Assembly (NCBI RefSeq): GCF_026262505.1
Contig: NC_067203.1
Span: forward strand, 2,356,001-2,420,000
Source of the DNA: Trichomonas vaginalis G3
Lineage: Eukaryota; Parabasalia; Trichomonadida; Trichomonadidae
Reading direction: 5' to 3'
Length of the DNA: 64,000 bases
The notes below the pieces were generated by a model. That model searched no databases, had not been told where the DNA came from, and worked only from the letters and a program-made list of their open reading frames with translations. Positions 1 through 8,753 of the stretch are shown here, one piece after another (positions within the stretch are counted from its first letter, which is position 1; every line of letters starts with the position of its first letter). Both the position numbers and the translations under genes were made by a program.

Positions 1-543
1 AGTGAGAGAACAACTTACTGCAGAAGGACACCCATTACCTTCAGAAGTTACCATAGCATATAATTTTGAAACAAATGCAATAGATTTTAAAGTCGTCTCT
101 GCAAAGAAGTCAGGTTTTACATTTAATGAAGCAGATGTATATTCAAATGAAAACTTCAAAGCTATTGCATGGTTAGATAATGACGATTGCTTTAAGAAAA
201 TATTTAAATAAGTGACTCAACGATGTCAATAGATGACCTTCGTGGAATGTTACCATCGACGTTTACAGTTTGAAGGTTCAGCAGGATTGCTTACAAGATT
301 GTCAATTGGTGGCGTTTGGTCTCGTGAGAACATTGTTATAAAATCCAGTATAAGTGAATTTGCCGAAGAATCTATATTATGTCTTTCAAACTATATGTAT
401 TCGCCGCCGAAGCATTATAGTATAACAAACTTTGTCAGTAAGTTTAACATAAGACTTGTCGAACCTTCTTCAATGAAAGATGTTGTGCTACTAAAGATGG
501 AAAGGATGGACTCATTATTGAGATGATTTTAATAGCATATTAA
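1..543 (+). pseudogene. Minor capsid-like protein, 5'-cut and frameshifted (element A)
   Basis: This is the C-terminal half of the 293-residue protein encoded intact at 40986-41867 and 61931-62812. Compared with those copies it carries three single-base indels: a deletion near 210 that stops the frame in KKIFK, an insertion near 270 (acagtTTgaagg) that restores the frame, and a deletion near 490 (ctaCtaaag). The ORF is therefore broken. The family looks like a jelly-roll minor capsid or penton protein; see the intact copy for the reasoning. The downstream ATG follows its TAA with no spacer, as in elements B and C. Confidence 0.85.
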
Positions 544-767
544 ATGAGCTTGTTCTTGAAGGTCATTCATGATGAAATAACTGTTGTAGAAGATGTTAGC
601 AATTGTTCAGACATTTTGAAGTGTATAGATGATATAAGAAAGAAGTTAGATAGACCGCAAAGCTGTGAGGGCGAAGCCGTGAGAACGCTTATGTTTCATT
701 GACTTTCTCCAGTAACGAGATCTTTTATGAGATAATATTGAAGAGAGATGATTTTAATATGGTGTAA
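544..767 (+). pseudogene. 74-aa element protein, frameshifted copy (element A)
   Basis: This is a copy of the 74-residue protein intact at 40761-40985 and 61706-61930. It begins MSLFLKVIHDEI directly after the TAA of the capsid-like gene. One C is missing from the GCCC of the small hairpin GGGCGAAGCCC near 681, which shifts the frame, so the ORF is lost. The indel thus falls in a hairpin that the coding sequence forms in the intact copies. Function is not recognised. Confidence 0.8.
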
Positions 768-1295
768 ATGGTAGCTTGGGCAGCTTTAGGCGCAATGGGA
801 ACAAAAGCATTAGCATTTGGAGCAAAAGCACTTGGAGCTTATGACGCAGTAAATAAAATGAGTGGAGGAAGGGTTTCAAAGATATTAGATGCAAATAAAG
901 GAAAGATTGGAGGCTGGGTTGCAAAGAAGTTAAGATTAAATAAAATAGGGCTCATAAATAAAGCATCCAATTTGGTTGCGACTGAGTCAGAAAATGCTTT
1001 AGGAAAGGACGATGAGTTTGCAAAACACGCAAAAGACTTTAATGACCAGATGAAAGGTGAAACAATGCATTTAAATAGATTCGATGGAACTAAAGAAAAT
1101 GTTTCTTCTCCACCAGTAGTTCTTCCGTATGGTCCCTATGGAATGTATGGAAACCCTTACGAAAGACCATTTGACCCATTGACTGGTGGAAGTAATTGGT
1201 ATCATTATGGACGAAGAAGAAAGACAGTCAAGTTGGAGACAGACGTGAAGAAAGCAACTAAAAAGAAACCAAGGAAGAGAGTTATAAAGCAATGA
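768..1295 (+). CDS. 175-aa Ala/Gly-rich protein with basic tail (element A)
   Basis: An intact 175-residue protein, almost identical to those at 40233-40760 and 61178-61705. The first ~40 residues are rich in Ala and Gly and can form amphipathic helices (MVAWAALGAMGTKALAFG). The middle is polar, followed by a Pro/Gly/Tyr stretch near 120-145, and the last 25 residues are strongly basic (RRRKTVKLE, KKATKKKPRKRV). The start ATG follows the previous TAA directly. This composition, and a position next to the capsid-like gene in three elements, would suit a small virion or DNA-binding protein, but that is inference. The gene ends just before an iteron-palindrome block. Strong conservation beside broken neighbours shows the decay is recent. 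Confidence 0.8.
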   Translation: MVAWAALGAMGTKALAFGAKALGAYDAVNKMSGGRVSKILDANKGKIGGWVAKKLRLNKIGLINKASNLVATESENALGKDDEFAKHAKDFNDQMKGETMHLNRFDGTKENVSSPPVVLPYGPYGMYGNPYERPFDPLTGGSNWYHYGRRRKTVKLETDVKKATKKKPRKRVIKQ

Positions 1296-1303
1296 ATTCA
1301 ACA

Positions 1304-1350
1304 GGGTGAAAAAACAGGTGAAAAAAGAGGTGAGATCTCACCACTTCACC
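1304..1350. repeat. Iteron-palindrome block, copy 1
   Basis: Two 12-bp iterons (GGTGAAAAAACA, GGTGAAAAAAGA) lead into the palindrome GGTGAGATCTCACC followed by acTTCACC. It lies 8 bp past the stop of the 175-aa gene. Six further copies are in elements B and C, and none was seen in host DNA. Confidence 0.9.
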
Positions 1351-1435
1351 TAAATCTAAATGGATGTTTTCATACGTGTGAGGGTGGTGATATCATTAAT
1401 TTTTAACGTTTATTTTTTATTTTATTTGGATGTAA

Positions 1436-1762
1436 ATGACGAAAACTATTGAGATAACAAACTACAACGGTCATGAGTTCAAGAATTTGTTCTTCGTTCC
1501 TCGTGAAAATACATTCTATCAGATACGAGGGAGAAAGGGTAAAGTTAGTTTGAGCGTTTATGAAGGAATGAAGAATGGAAAGTTTATACAAGCATACGAT
1601 ACAAACGGTAAACGTGTTTCATTAGCTTTGTCAAAACTTACAGGTATAAACTATGACAGTGATTTTGACTCTGACGATTGGAGCGACAGCAGCGATACTG
1701 AAGAATATGAACTATTGTGTGAAGCACAGCAATGGGAAGAGTTGCAATACTTTTGTAAGTGA
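1436..1762 (+). CDS. 108-aa acidic protein, terminal variable slot (element A)
   Basis: An intact 108-residue protein of unknown function, close to the copy at 60707-61033 in element C. It begins MTKTIEITNYNGHEFKNLFF, has a central basic strand-rich part (QIRGRKGKVSLSVY) and a very acidic Asp/Ser segment near residues 75-92 (SDFDSDDWSDSSDTEE), and ends LQYFCK. It is read toward the element end and is the last gene before the terminal repeat. In element B the same slot holds a different, oppositely oriented 144-aa gene, so this is an exchangeable accessory position. Confidence 0.8.
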   Translation: MTKTIEITNYNGHEFKNLFFVPRENTFYQIRGRKGKVSLSVYEGMKNGKFIQAYDTNGKRVSLALSKLTGINYDSDFDSDDWSDSSDTEEYELLCEAQQWEELQYFCK

Positions 1763-1937
1763 GAACGTTTATTTTTTACAGTAGTGAGGTGAAGTGGTTG
1801 GCGGCTTTATAAATATTTAAGGTTAAGTTGGTGTTTGTGTTGTAAAATATACGTTACTGGTTTTGTAAAGTGTCAAAACAGCTAAGTTGTGTACGGAGGC
1901 GCGCAGTGCCTCAGTACACGACTTAGGTATACTAACT
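1763..1937. repeat. Maverick A terminal repeat with hairpin
   Basis: The terminal repeat shares segments with the ends of B and C, such as aaccttaaatattta and acgtatattttac in reverse complement. At 1882-1926 is a hairpin with paired arms CTAAGT/ACTTAG, GTGTAC/GTACAC and GAGGC/GCCTC around a GCGCAGT core. The element ends nine bases later in atactaact. Stem sequences differ from B and C, but pairing is kept. Confidence 0.85.
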
Positions 1938-2788
1938 TACTTGTTAAAAGAACACAAAATGCAATCTACAACATCGAAACAAAAATATCAATTCCAGGAT
2001 TACATAATGAGGGAGCTACCTGCCATGTCAATGCCGTTTTGCAAGTTTTGTTCTACGTAAATACTTTCAGAAAAGATGTAATGGAGCATTTGGGAGATGT
2101 CGGATATACGCCAGTGAAAGCACTTGCCGAAATTTATGATCAGATGTTGCACTACCGCCACAAGGAATACACAATTTCATGCTCACAATTCATCACAACA
2201 CTCGGCAAGCAATACTTCCAGCAGCAAGATGCCGATGACACATTTCAAAAGATTGTACATGATGTTACGGAATCAGCAAACAAACCAGATATTGCCGTTA
2301 CATTCCAATATCAAACTGAGACTCCTGATGAAAGCTTCTATTCGGTTTCGCTTCACATTCCTCTTGGTGCAGCAGGTATTGATCAAGGAATTAAACAGAT
2401 GTGCACAGATGATTCTCATATCAATGAAATCTCAACATTCCTCTGGGTCGACGTTCAGAGGAATTGGTCTGATCCAAATGTCTTCTTTGACAAATTTGAG
2501 ATCAAGAAGAACTACAAAACTCAACTCAGTGATGGAACGTATGTATTTAAGATACATTCCATTATTGCTTATCATCAAGGTCATTTCGTTGCCTTCGTCA
2601 ACAAAGGAAGAGTTTGGTTCATGCTCGACGATGAAATTACTTACATTGTTCCTGATGGTTTGATCCAAGGTCTTCAAGGTGGAGATGTTGGCAGCGATTT
2701 GTGGTCATATCTTGGTGGTGTCAAATGGCTTGCAAAATGTGTCATCTATCGCAAACACAAGTTCTATGGAGCTGGTGATGATGATTGA
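1938..2788 (+). CDS. Ubiquitin-specific protease (C19), 5' end removed by Maverick A
   Basis: A host deubiquitinase-like reading frame that is open from the Maverick junction at 1938. The Cys box is visible as IPGLHNEGATCHVNAVLQVL, with the catalytic Cys codon at 2021. The His box is near the C-terminus (YHQGHFVAFVNKGRVWFMLD), followed by Asp residues. These are the hallmarks of family C19 ubiquitin hydrolases, which cut ubiquitin from substrates in cytosol or nucleus. The original start and promoter are missing. The open frame runs into the Maverick terminal hairpin, so any product would start at a later ATG (MEHLGDV, near 2081) and lose the Cys box, or use element sequence. It is most likely inactive now, although the rest of the ORF is undamaged, which implies recent insertion. 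Confidence 0.85.
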
Positions 2789-3315
2789 AAACAGTTTAAT
2801 TTTTTTTAATCTTATTATAAGGGATAATTCTCTAAATATATGATTTTTTCTTAAGTTAGTGAATATTTTTCTTGTGTGCTTTTACTTATTTAAGTATTTA
2901 GTATTATTACTTAAAAATTTTGAACATTTATTTTATAATATTGAGATTTAAAATAAACTATTGCTCGATCGTATCTTTATTTGCTCTTTTAATAAAAAAT
3001 CTAACTTACTATTGATTAGATATTGATTTAAAAAAAATAATATAATAGCATAATAAAATTTCTTTATTTCCCCGTACAAAGATATAGCCGTAACAAGACA
3101 TTAACGTCTGGAAAGTAAATTTGAAAAAAAGTATTATATTATAAAAGAAGTTACAAATTTTTAGAATATTTTTGTAAAATAAGAGCAAAAAGTAGAATGC
3201 AAACTCTTCGGGTACAAAAACCTGCCATTAAATTGAGATAAATAATAGATTTTGTAAAATTTTGTTGTAATTCTTGTATCAGTCTTGCCTTGAGTATGGG
3301 TTTGAGTCTACCCTT
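2789..3315. other. AT-rich intergenic DNA
   Basis: Between the protease stop and the first 311-bp repeat I see only AT-rich DNA with poly-A/T runs. There is no ORF of note and no RNA gene that I can recognise. Confidence 0.6.
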
Positions 3316-3626
3316 GTTTCCATATTGCCTATTCCTGTTTTAACGCGGCTATTCCTATTCCAGTTTTTGGTGCTTTTCTATGATAACCAATTTGATTTGG
3401 TTATCATAGAAAAGAGACCATTATAATGCTTAAAATTAATTATGTTTAGGGCCGGTTTATTGGGATAAGGAAGTTTATAATACGTGAACACTTGTTTCCT
3501 CATCGAAAAGTCATAACGCATAAAGTCGATGTTTCCTGAGTACAAAAAGTGACATATGACGCTTAACTCTTTATTCCAGATAATGACCATATTTATGGGA
3601 TTAAAAAGTTTAGGAAGCTTCTCCCC
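3316..3626 (+). repeat. 311-bp interspersed repeat, copy 1
   Basis: This copy is nearly identical to 5886-6196 and to the inverted copy 4465-4753. All copies contain a perfect stem with arms TTTTCTATGATAACCAA and its complement around a short TTGATT loop (about 3374-3413 here). The ends (gtttccatattgcc and agcttctcccc) are not inverted repeats of each other. An ORF of 70 codons runs through each copy on its minus strand, but has no known motif. It is probably a non-autonomous repeat family. Confidence 0.85.
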
Positions 3627-3662
3627 ATTTTTTTCAAAGCAATCTATCTTGAAATTGTTTAA

Positions 3663-4001
3663 TTATCTAAATTTCTCTATATCTTCTTTAATACGAGGTA
3701 TGTCGCACCCAATGAATTCATCAAGAACTGTATACGTTTTTGCATCCTTTTTAACGAATAAAATTCTTGGAATAAGAGTAACACCGAATTCTGCAGCTAA
3801 ATCTTCATTTTCATCAATATCAATCTTAATAATTGTTACATCTATATTATTTGATGCAATTGATGGGAGAGCCATGCTTAATTTTCTACATGGGCCGCAC
3901 CACGTTGCAGAGAAGTCAATAAGTACAAGATTATCATATTCTCTAATTTTTTCTGTTAGCCCAAGCCTATCACCACTGAAATGCTGTATTAGATCAGCCA
4001 T
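3663..4001 (-). CDS. Thioredoxin
   Basis: A 112-residue single-domain thioredoxin, the usual family size. The active site WCGPC is at residues 34-38, preceded by strand LVLIDFSAT. The family's cis-Pro loop follows in GVTLIPRILFV near residues 75-85. It would act as a disulfide reductase with thioredoxin reductase in the cytosol. Parabasalids rely on thioredoxin and peroxiredoxin for redox control, which fits. The gene lies between two oppositely oriented copies of the 311-bp repeat; the upstream one ends 464 bp from its start. The ATG at 4001 gives the expected N-terminus. A C-terminus ending EDIEKFR is within normal variation. Confidence 0.93.
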   Translation of the reverse strand: MADLIQHFSGDRLGLTEKIREYDNLVLIDFSATWCGPCRKLSMALPSIASNNIDVTIIKIDIDENEDLAAEFGVTLIPRILFVKKDAKTYTVLDEFIGCDIPRIKEDIEKFR

Positions 4002-4464
4002 AGTAGCGTTGATTTTGTAATTAAAAATAGTGCTATCAATTTTTAAATAGTTTCAATTTTTGAATAAAATATTTTTCTTATTTTCAATGCTGTAAAATTA
4101 AAATCAGACTAGAATTGTTTTCTAGCATAATTAAACCGAATATCTAAATTTTATTATTGAATATTTTACAAAGGCCTTCTCAAAAGATGGATAGTAGAAA
4201 AATGGCAAGTAAACAAATATAAACTGATCATTTAGAGTATCTAATCTTATTCCTGATAATTCTACAAATTAGAAAAAATGGTTTCTTCTGAAAATTTGTT
4301 AGAAATGAATTTTTATTTGCAAATTATTAACATTAATGTCCTTAGTGTAAATTTTTTTATTACAGGTTGTCAAAAATTGAAGACAGCTTTTGATTCATAA
4401 ATAAAAAATTAAATCGAATCGATATACAAATAAAGGAACCTATGTTCCAAGAATGATATACTGT
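4002..4464. other. Thioredoxin upstream region
   Basis: AT-rich DNA between the thioredoxin start and the inverted 311-bp repeat. I see no ORF, RNA gene or clear TCA-type initiator adjacent to the ATG. Confidence 0.5.
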
Positions 4465-4753
4465 GGGGAGAAGCTTCCTAAACTTTTTAATCCCATAAAT
4501 ATGGTCATTATCTGGAATAAAGAGTTAAGCGTCATATGTCACTTTTTGTACTCAGGAAACATCGACTTTATGCGTTATGACTTTTCGATGAGGAAACAAG
4601 TGTTCACGTATTATAAACTTCCTTATCCCAATAAACCGGCCCTAAACATAATTAATTTTAAGCATTATAATGGTCTCTTTTCTATGATAACCAAATCAAA
4701 TTGGTTATCATAGAAAAGCACCAAAAACTGGAATAGGAATCGACAATATGGAA
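4465..4753 (-). repeat. 311-bp interspersed repeat, copy 2 (inverted, internal deletion)
   Basis: This is the inverse orientation of copies 1 and 3, running from ggggagaagcttcc to cgacaatatgga. About 22 bp near the ccatattgcc end are missing: the aaccgcg and second aggaatagg segment. The internal perfect hairpin is retained around 4680-4714. With copy 1 it brackets the thioredoxin gene as a 0.3-kb inverted repeat. Confidence 0.85.
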
Positions 4754-5885
4754 TCACGAATCAACTCTAACAAAATGAAATTGGAAAATTCTTGCATCCA
4801 TTCTTTATTTATGCAAAATTTAAATTTCAAACAAAATTCTCGTACTATTCTCAATAAGATTTGCGGAAACTTATTATTACTCTTATACGAAAGAAGATTT
4901 TTCATGCTAATTTTATCGAAGAACTTTATCTTGCAAAATAAAATACTCATTTCCTAGAAACTTAGACTAAAAACGGTAACAATGAATAAACTTCAGTCTA
5001 AAAATTAAATTCGTACTATTGTAATTAAATTCTTATCTTTATAAAAAAATATCATTTTTTTTTCCAGTGAAAAAAAGATGTGACTTTTATTGATTGATTG
5101 TTTGTAAACATTGCACTTTGAATAAGTATATTTTGTTTAAATTTGCACTTGGAATAAATATACAAAACAACACTGAAATTCCAGCTACTTTTCAATACTA
5201 ATCATTTTTAAACATTCATTGTCCGTTGATTAGTAAGGCAAATGTTCGATTTTGAGCATGCATATTCAGTGAATGAATGCATTAATTAAAATCAATGAAG
5301 GAAAGGGGATAAAACATGAATTGCAACTATGTTGCTATAAAGATATATGTCTCACAAATTGTTAGAATAGAGTTCTTTCATAATGATTGAATATTCTTTC
5401 CTATTTTGGTTATTACACGGAATTTCCTTCCTAAACATATAATGTCTTCCTTATAAAATGACTTGCTTTCTTTGAAAGCTAGTATATTTTAACATTTTTG
5501 AAAATTTTTATATTTTTTTTAAGTTTTTATTAAAACAATAGAGATTTAAGTATATCCCCTCTAAAATAAGTGTTAATAGTATAAAATCAGGTGAAATTTG
5601 ATCTAATATGAGTAAAAATGTAAAAAAGAACACACTCATTTTGCATGTAAAGAAATAATCAGAGTTATTCAATAACATTTTACGTATTAAATTATGGAAT
5701 TACGATATCTTTTGAACAAAATTCAACGTAATTAGCAGAATGAATTTAAAAAATTGCTAAAAGAATGATGTACATTGATCATGCATTAAAGTATCTTAAT
5801 AAAAATGCAGTAATATACAATGATGAGCAAAGCAGATTTGAATCAGAAAGAAGATTTGCTTAAAAAATCAGTTGAGTCTTCTCTA
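4754..5885. other. AT-rich gene-free stretch
   Basis: Over 1.1 kb without a credible gene. Only short AT-rich ORFs of biased composition (for example 4748-4957) are present on both strands, and none has a recognisable motif. The stretch sits between two copies of the 311-bp repeat and may be repeat-associated. Confidence 0.55.
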
Positions 5886-6196
5886 GTTTCCATATTGCCT
5901 ATTCCTGTTTAAACGCGGTTATTCCTATTCCAGTTTTTGGTGCTTTTCTATGATAACCAATTTGATTTGGTTATCATAGAAAAGAGACCATTATAATGCT
6001 TAAAATTAATTATGTTTAGGGCCGGTTTATTGGGATAAGGAAGTTTATAATACGTGAACACTTGTTTCCTCATCGAAAAGTCATAACGCATAAAGTCGAT
6101 GTTTCCTGAGTACAAAAAGTGACATATGACGCTTAACTCTTTATTCCAGATAATGACCATATTTATGGGATTAAAAAGTTTAGGAAGCTTCTCCCC
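5886..6196 (+). repeat. 311-bp interspersed repeat, copy 3
   Basis: This copy has the same length and orientation as copy 1. It differs at a few bases in the first 40 bp (tttaaacgcggtt against ttttaacgcggct). The internal stem-loop is at about 5944-5983. Flanks differ from those of copy 1, so it transposed or was copied independently rather than as part of a larger duplication. Confidence 0.85.
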
Positions 6197-6506
6197 TGTT
6201 ACTTAATATTAATAATTACATATTTATCATTTGTGTTTTCTTGACAAGTTTTTGCTTTAAAACATCAATTTTATTGTGACATTAAAATCATAATGGCAAT
6301 ACTGTAACTAACTATTCTTTTCTTATTCACCAACAATAAATTGTGTTGAAAATTGTTTTAAAAATCAAAAATCCATGATTTCCATAGGATATTATATGTT
6401 TGATTGCATGTTTTACATCATATAAATATTATAATGACATAATAACCTAAAGAACTAATTATTTAAAAATGATTTTACGATTTACTACATAAAGTTTATT
6501 TATTAT
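6197..6506. other. AT-rich intergenic DNA
   Basis: About 310 bp of AT-rich sequence between repeat copy 3 and a perfect palindrome. No gene or RNA is recognised. Confidence 0.5.
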
Positions 6507-6536
6507 GAAAAATTGCATTATATAATGCAATTTTTC
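6507..6536. repeat. Perfect 30-bp palindrome
   Basis: GAAAAATTGCATTAT is followed directly by its exact reverse complement, with no spacer. It lies about 20 bp before the alpha-tubulin fragment and could mark the junction at which that fragment was captured. Confidence 0.85.
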
Positions 6537-6557
6537 GATATTGCGATTGCATACCAT

Positions 6558-6719
6558 CACCTTATCGACGAAGTCCATACAGGCAAATACCGCCAGCTTT
6601 TCCACCCAGAGCAGCTCATATCCGGCAAGGAAGATGCTGCTAACGACTACGCTCGTGGCCACTACACAGTTAGTAAGGAAATCATCGATTTCACACTCGA
6701 CCGTATCCGTAAGCTTGCT
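6558..6719 (+). pseudogene. Alpha-tubulin gene fragment
   Basis: About 54 codons match the alpha-tubulin region following the N-terminal third: [20 protein letters not shown], then the [19 protein letters not shown] stretch and the helix ending DRIRKLA. Family members have VIDEVRTG and ITGKEDAAN here, so identity is clear. Both sides break abruptly into AT-rich DNA, so only an isolated piece of the coding region is present. Its base composition is richer in GC than its surroundings, as expected from a highly expressed gene. This is a captured fragment and cannot make tubulin. Confidence 0.93.
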
Positions 6720-6931
6720 TGCATCATCCAAATGTTCCAGTCGATAGATGAGATTTGCACATATTTGTTAGCATTCGGTAGACATTCTAATCTTGAATTT
6801 TATATATTACCCTTTTTTCCTGATTTGAGTTATTCTTCCACCAAAGATTATCAACACTATCCCACTAAACATAGATATTGCTAAAAAGATGAAAATCAAA
6901 AAAATAAACATAATTTTTTAACAAATAAACT

Positions 6932-7618
6932 CTAATCTCTTTTCGTTGAAATTTGGGACCAAACACCATTTAACTCGCTTGCTACTTGTCCATAATCATG
7001 CTCGCTTTGCTGCATTGCTGTTCTCATTAATGACATTACATTATCTTGATATCTCTTCATCTCAGCAATTTGGGATCGTATCTCTTCAACTTGAGTTTCA
7101 TCTTGAGGAGTATTTTGGATGATCTGCAACTGAGTTTTAAGCTTTTTGATTGCTTTTGTATTTTTCTTGTTACTTTCTGAAATTAAAGTTTCGAGTTTAG
7201 AAAACCTATCTGTAAATTTCGATTTTGACTCTTCAATGAGTGCTTTAATAGTAGATGTTTTATCATTCTTAGAATATTCTTCAACCACAGTCTTTGTGAC
7301 CATGTCTTGGATACTGTTAAGTTGATTTTCAATAGCGTCTATTCTTTGATTTAATTTGTTTGCATATTGAGAAACATTTCTAATTTGCTCTCTTCTTTCT
7401 TTATCTTTGATTGTATTTGATTGGGCTGCTAGTCTAAATATTGAATCTGATGCGTTTAAACGTTCTTCAATCGAATTAATTCTGTTAAAGATTGGGTCGA
7501 AAACGGTTGTCAATGATGGATCTTCAATGTTAGTTGATCTTAAAGGAGCAGTACTTCTATTACGATTTACTGTGTCTAAAAATACGCTGGCTTGATGATC
7601 AAATGAATTTTCCATCAT
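6932..7618 (-). CDS. Coiled-coil protein, unknown function
   Basis: A 228-residue protein with no domain I recognise. Residues 40-210 are mostly heptad-like, rich in Glu, Lys, Gln and Ile/Leu (RIDAIENQLNSIQDMV, FSKLETLISESNKKN), which predicts long coiled coils. The first 40 residues are polar and probably disordered. There is no signal peptide or membrane segment. The start has two adjacent ATGs (MMENSF), just downstream of a TACACT sequence. Its stop lies 213 bp from the tubulin fragment, and the next gene upstream is read in the same direction. A structural or adaptor role is possible, but nothing in the sequence proves it. Confidence 0.75.
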   Translation of the reverse strand: MMENSFDHQASVFLDTVNRNRSTAPLRSTNIEDPSLTTVFDPIFNRINSIEERLNASDSIFRLAAQSNTIKDKERREQIRNVSQYANKLNQRIDAIENQLNSIQDMVTKTVVEEYSKNDKTSTIKALIEESKSKFTDRFSKLETLISESNKKNTKAIKKLKTQLQIIQNTPQDETQVEEIRSQIAEMKRYQDNVMSLMRTAMQQSEHDYGQVASELNGVWSQISTKRD

Positions 7619-7997
7619 AGTGTACGTTTAAAAATTTTAAAAATACAATTCAAGAATGTTTTGTGGGTCTTTTACTTATTAACATATGCCGTAACTGAAT
7701 TTGAGCTAAAATAAATGCTACTTATATTGATATTCGACTCAATATATTGGGATTCAAAATTGAATATTAAAAATATTAATGTTAAGTCAGAAAATATAAT
7801 TCGCTTAAAGAGATCCATGCTTTAGTGGTCAAGTTATTTATCAGATTTGAATTTTATTTTTTCGAAAACAAAGGAGAGAAATTATTCAAAAAACGTATAT
7901 ACCTTTCTCGAGTTTTCAGTAGTTTTGTGTTTTTTTACATAGCAATTAGAAATTAATTAAAAAAAATTGATTTAACATACAAATTTTCTCTATTAAT
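7619..7997. other. Intergenic DNA between two minus-strand genes
   Basis: It holds the upstream region of the coiled-coil gene and the 3' end of the bromodomain gene. It is AT-rich, and no ORF or RNA gene is recognised. Confidence 0.5.
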
Positions 7998-8753
7998 TTA
8001 ATGGCGATTAACATAATCTTTGATGATATTCTGTGTGCCAGGTTTAAGCTTCTCAAAATCAATTGTATCATTTGGAATCGTTCCTGGTACGATTCCTTCT
8101 GTTTCTTTGAGTAATTGGTAGATGTCCTGTCTAAACTCAACATCAGAGAGTGAGTTGTTTAATTTTTCTACAGTAGGAGTCACGTCAATTGGTTTCATAG
8201 GTTCTGTAACCGAATCCATCTTCTTCACGTAGCTACTAAGATTAGATGATCGTCTAGATGAGATTGGCATATTTTGCATAATTTCTGTAATCTGATTTGA
8301 TTTTTTAATAACTTTATTAAGCCATTCTTTATCACTTTTGATAAGCATGTTCTTGTACTGTTTCTTGAATTTCCATTGTAAGTATGTTGCCAGGATACCA
8401 ATTTCCTTGGTACCAACTGGCGATTTATAATGGTATTCGATAGCATTTTGGTACATACGATTTATATCATTGTACCATTCTGCTGGTGTAGAATATTTTT
8501 TAGATTCTAAATTTGCTTTAATAACCTCAAGAGCGATTGGCTTAGAAACGTATTTAGAATATTCAGGAAGGCTGGCATCATTAAGAAATACCATGGTATG
8601 AAAAATTTCATGAAATGGATCCTTTAGGAATTCCGCTGTAGCCTCAAAGACTTTTTGATAATCTTGTTGCTGCATTTTTTTGAAATAATCGTTTTTGTCA
8701 CAATTTATTGCAAAAAAATCGAAACTCATTATTGACTTAACTGTGAAGAACAT
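7998..8753 (-). CDS. BET-like protein: one bromodomain plus NET/ET domain
   Basis: About 250 residues. Residues ~20-125 form a bromodomain: YSKYVSKPIALEVIKANLES corresponds to the ZA loop and helix, and EWYNDINRMYQNAIEYHYKS is the helix carrying the acetyl-lysine-binding Asn (NAIEYH). The last ~50 residues end IDFEKLKPGTQNIIKDYVNR, matching the C-terminal signature of the NET (extra-terminal) domain of BET proteins, IDxxxLKPxTLRxLxxYV. BET proteins read acetylated histones in the nucleus and recruit transcription complexes. Animal BETs have two bromodomains; this one has a single one and is short. Two starts are possible: MFFTVKS at 8753 and MSFDFF at 8729. I favour neither strongly. It shares an intergenic region with the divergent HECT gene. 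Confidence 0.85.
   Translation of the reverse strand: MFFTVKSIMSFDFFAINCDKNDYFKKMQQQDYQKVFEATAEFLKDPFHEIFHTMVFLNDASLPEYSKYVSKPIALEVIKANLESKKYSTPAEWYNDINRMYQNAIEYHYKSPVGTKEIGILATYLQWKFKKQYKNMLIKSDKEWLNKVIKKSNQITEIMQNMPISSRRSSNLSSYVKKMDSVTEPMKPIDVTPTVEKLNNSLSDVEFRQDIYQLLKETEGIVPGTIPNDTIDFEKLKPGTQNIIKDYVNRH

Larger units (their letters stand above)
1..1937 (-). mobile_element. Maverick/Polinton element A, terminal part
   Basis: The first 1.9 kb is the end of a Maverick giant transposon, in inverted orientation relative to elements B and C. Its genes (capsid-like, 74-aa, 175-aa and 108-aa) match in order and sequence those at 60707-62812 in element C. The element ends at 1937 with the reverse complement of AGTTAGTAT, the same terminal 9-mer found at 39408 and 60540, preceded by a hairpin. 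The AG terminus fits the known Polinton end. Host sequence begins at 1938 inside a ubiquitin protease reading frame; the 6-bp target duplicate would be tacttg (1938-1943), but the other end lies outside the window. Two of four genes are frameshifted, so this copy is decaying. Confidence 0.9.

Noticed and set aside
2124..2663. 179-codon ORF in the ubiquitin protease
   Set aside because: Shadow frame of the C19 gene; composition is Ser/Met/Arg-biased and lacks any domain, whereas the main frame has the Cys and His boxes.
1938..2788. Ubiquitin protease as the Maverick's own cysteine protease
   Set aside because: It lies outside the element terminus (1937), has C19 motifs rather than adenovirus-type ones, and is read as host DNA.
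3378..3590. 70-codon ORF (MVIIWNKELSVICHF...) in each 311-bp repeat copy
   Set aside because: It is repeated only because the DNA is repeated; no motif, no start context, and its end lies in the hairpin. Treated as part of the repeat.
6459..6731. 90-codon minus-strand ORF
   Set aside because: Antisense to the alpha-tubulin fragment, which has a clear match in the plus strand.
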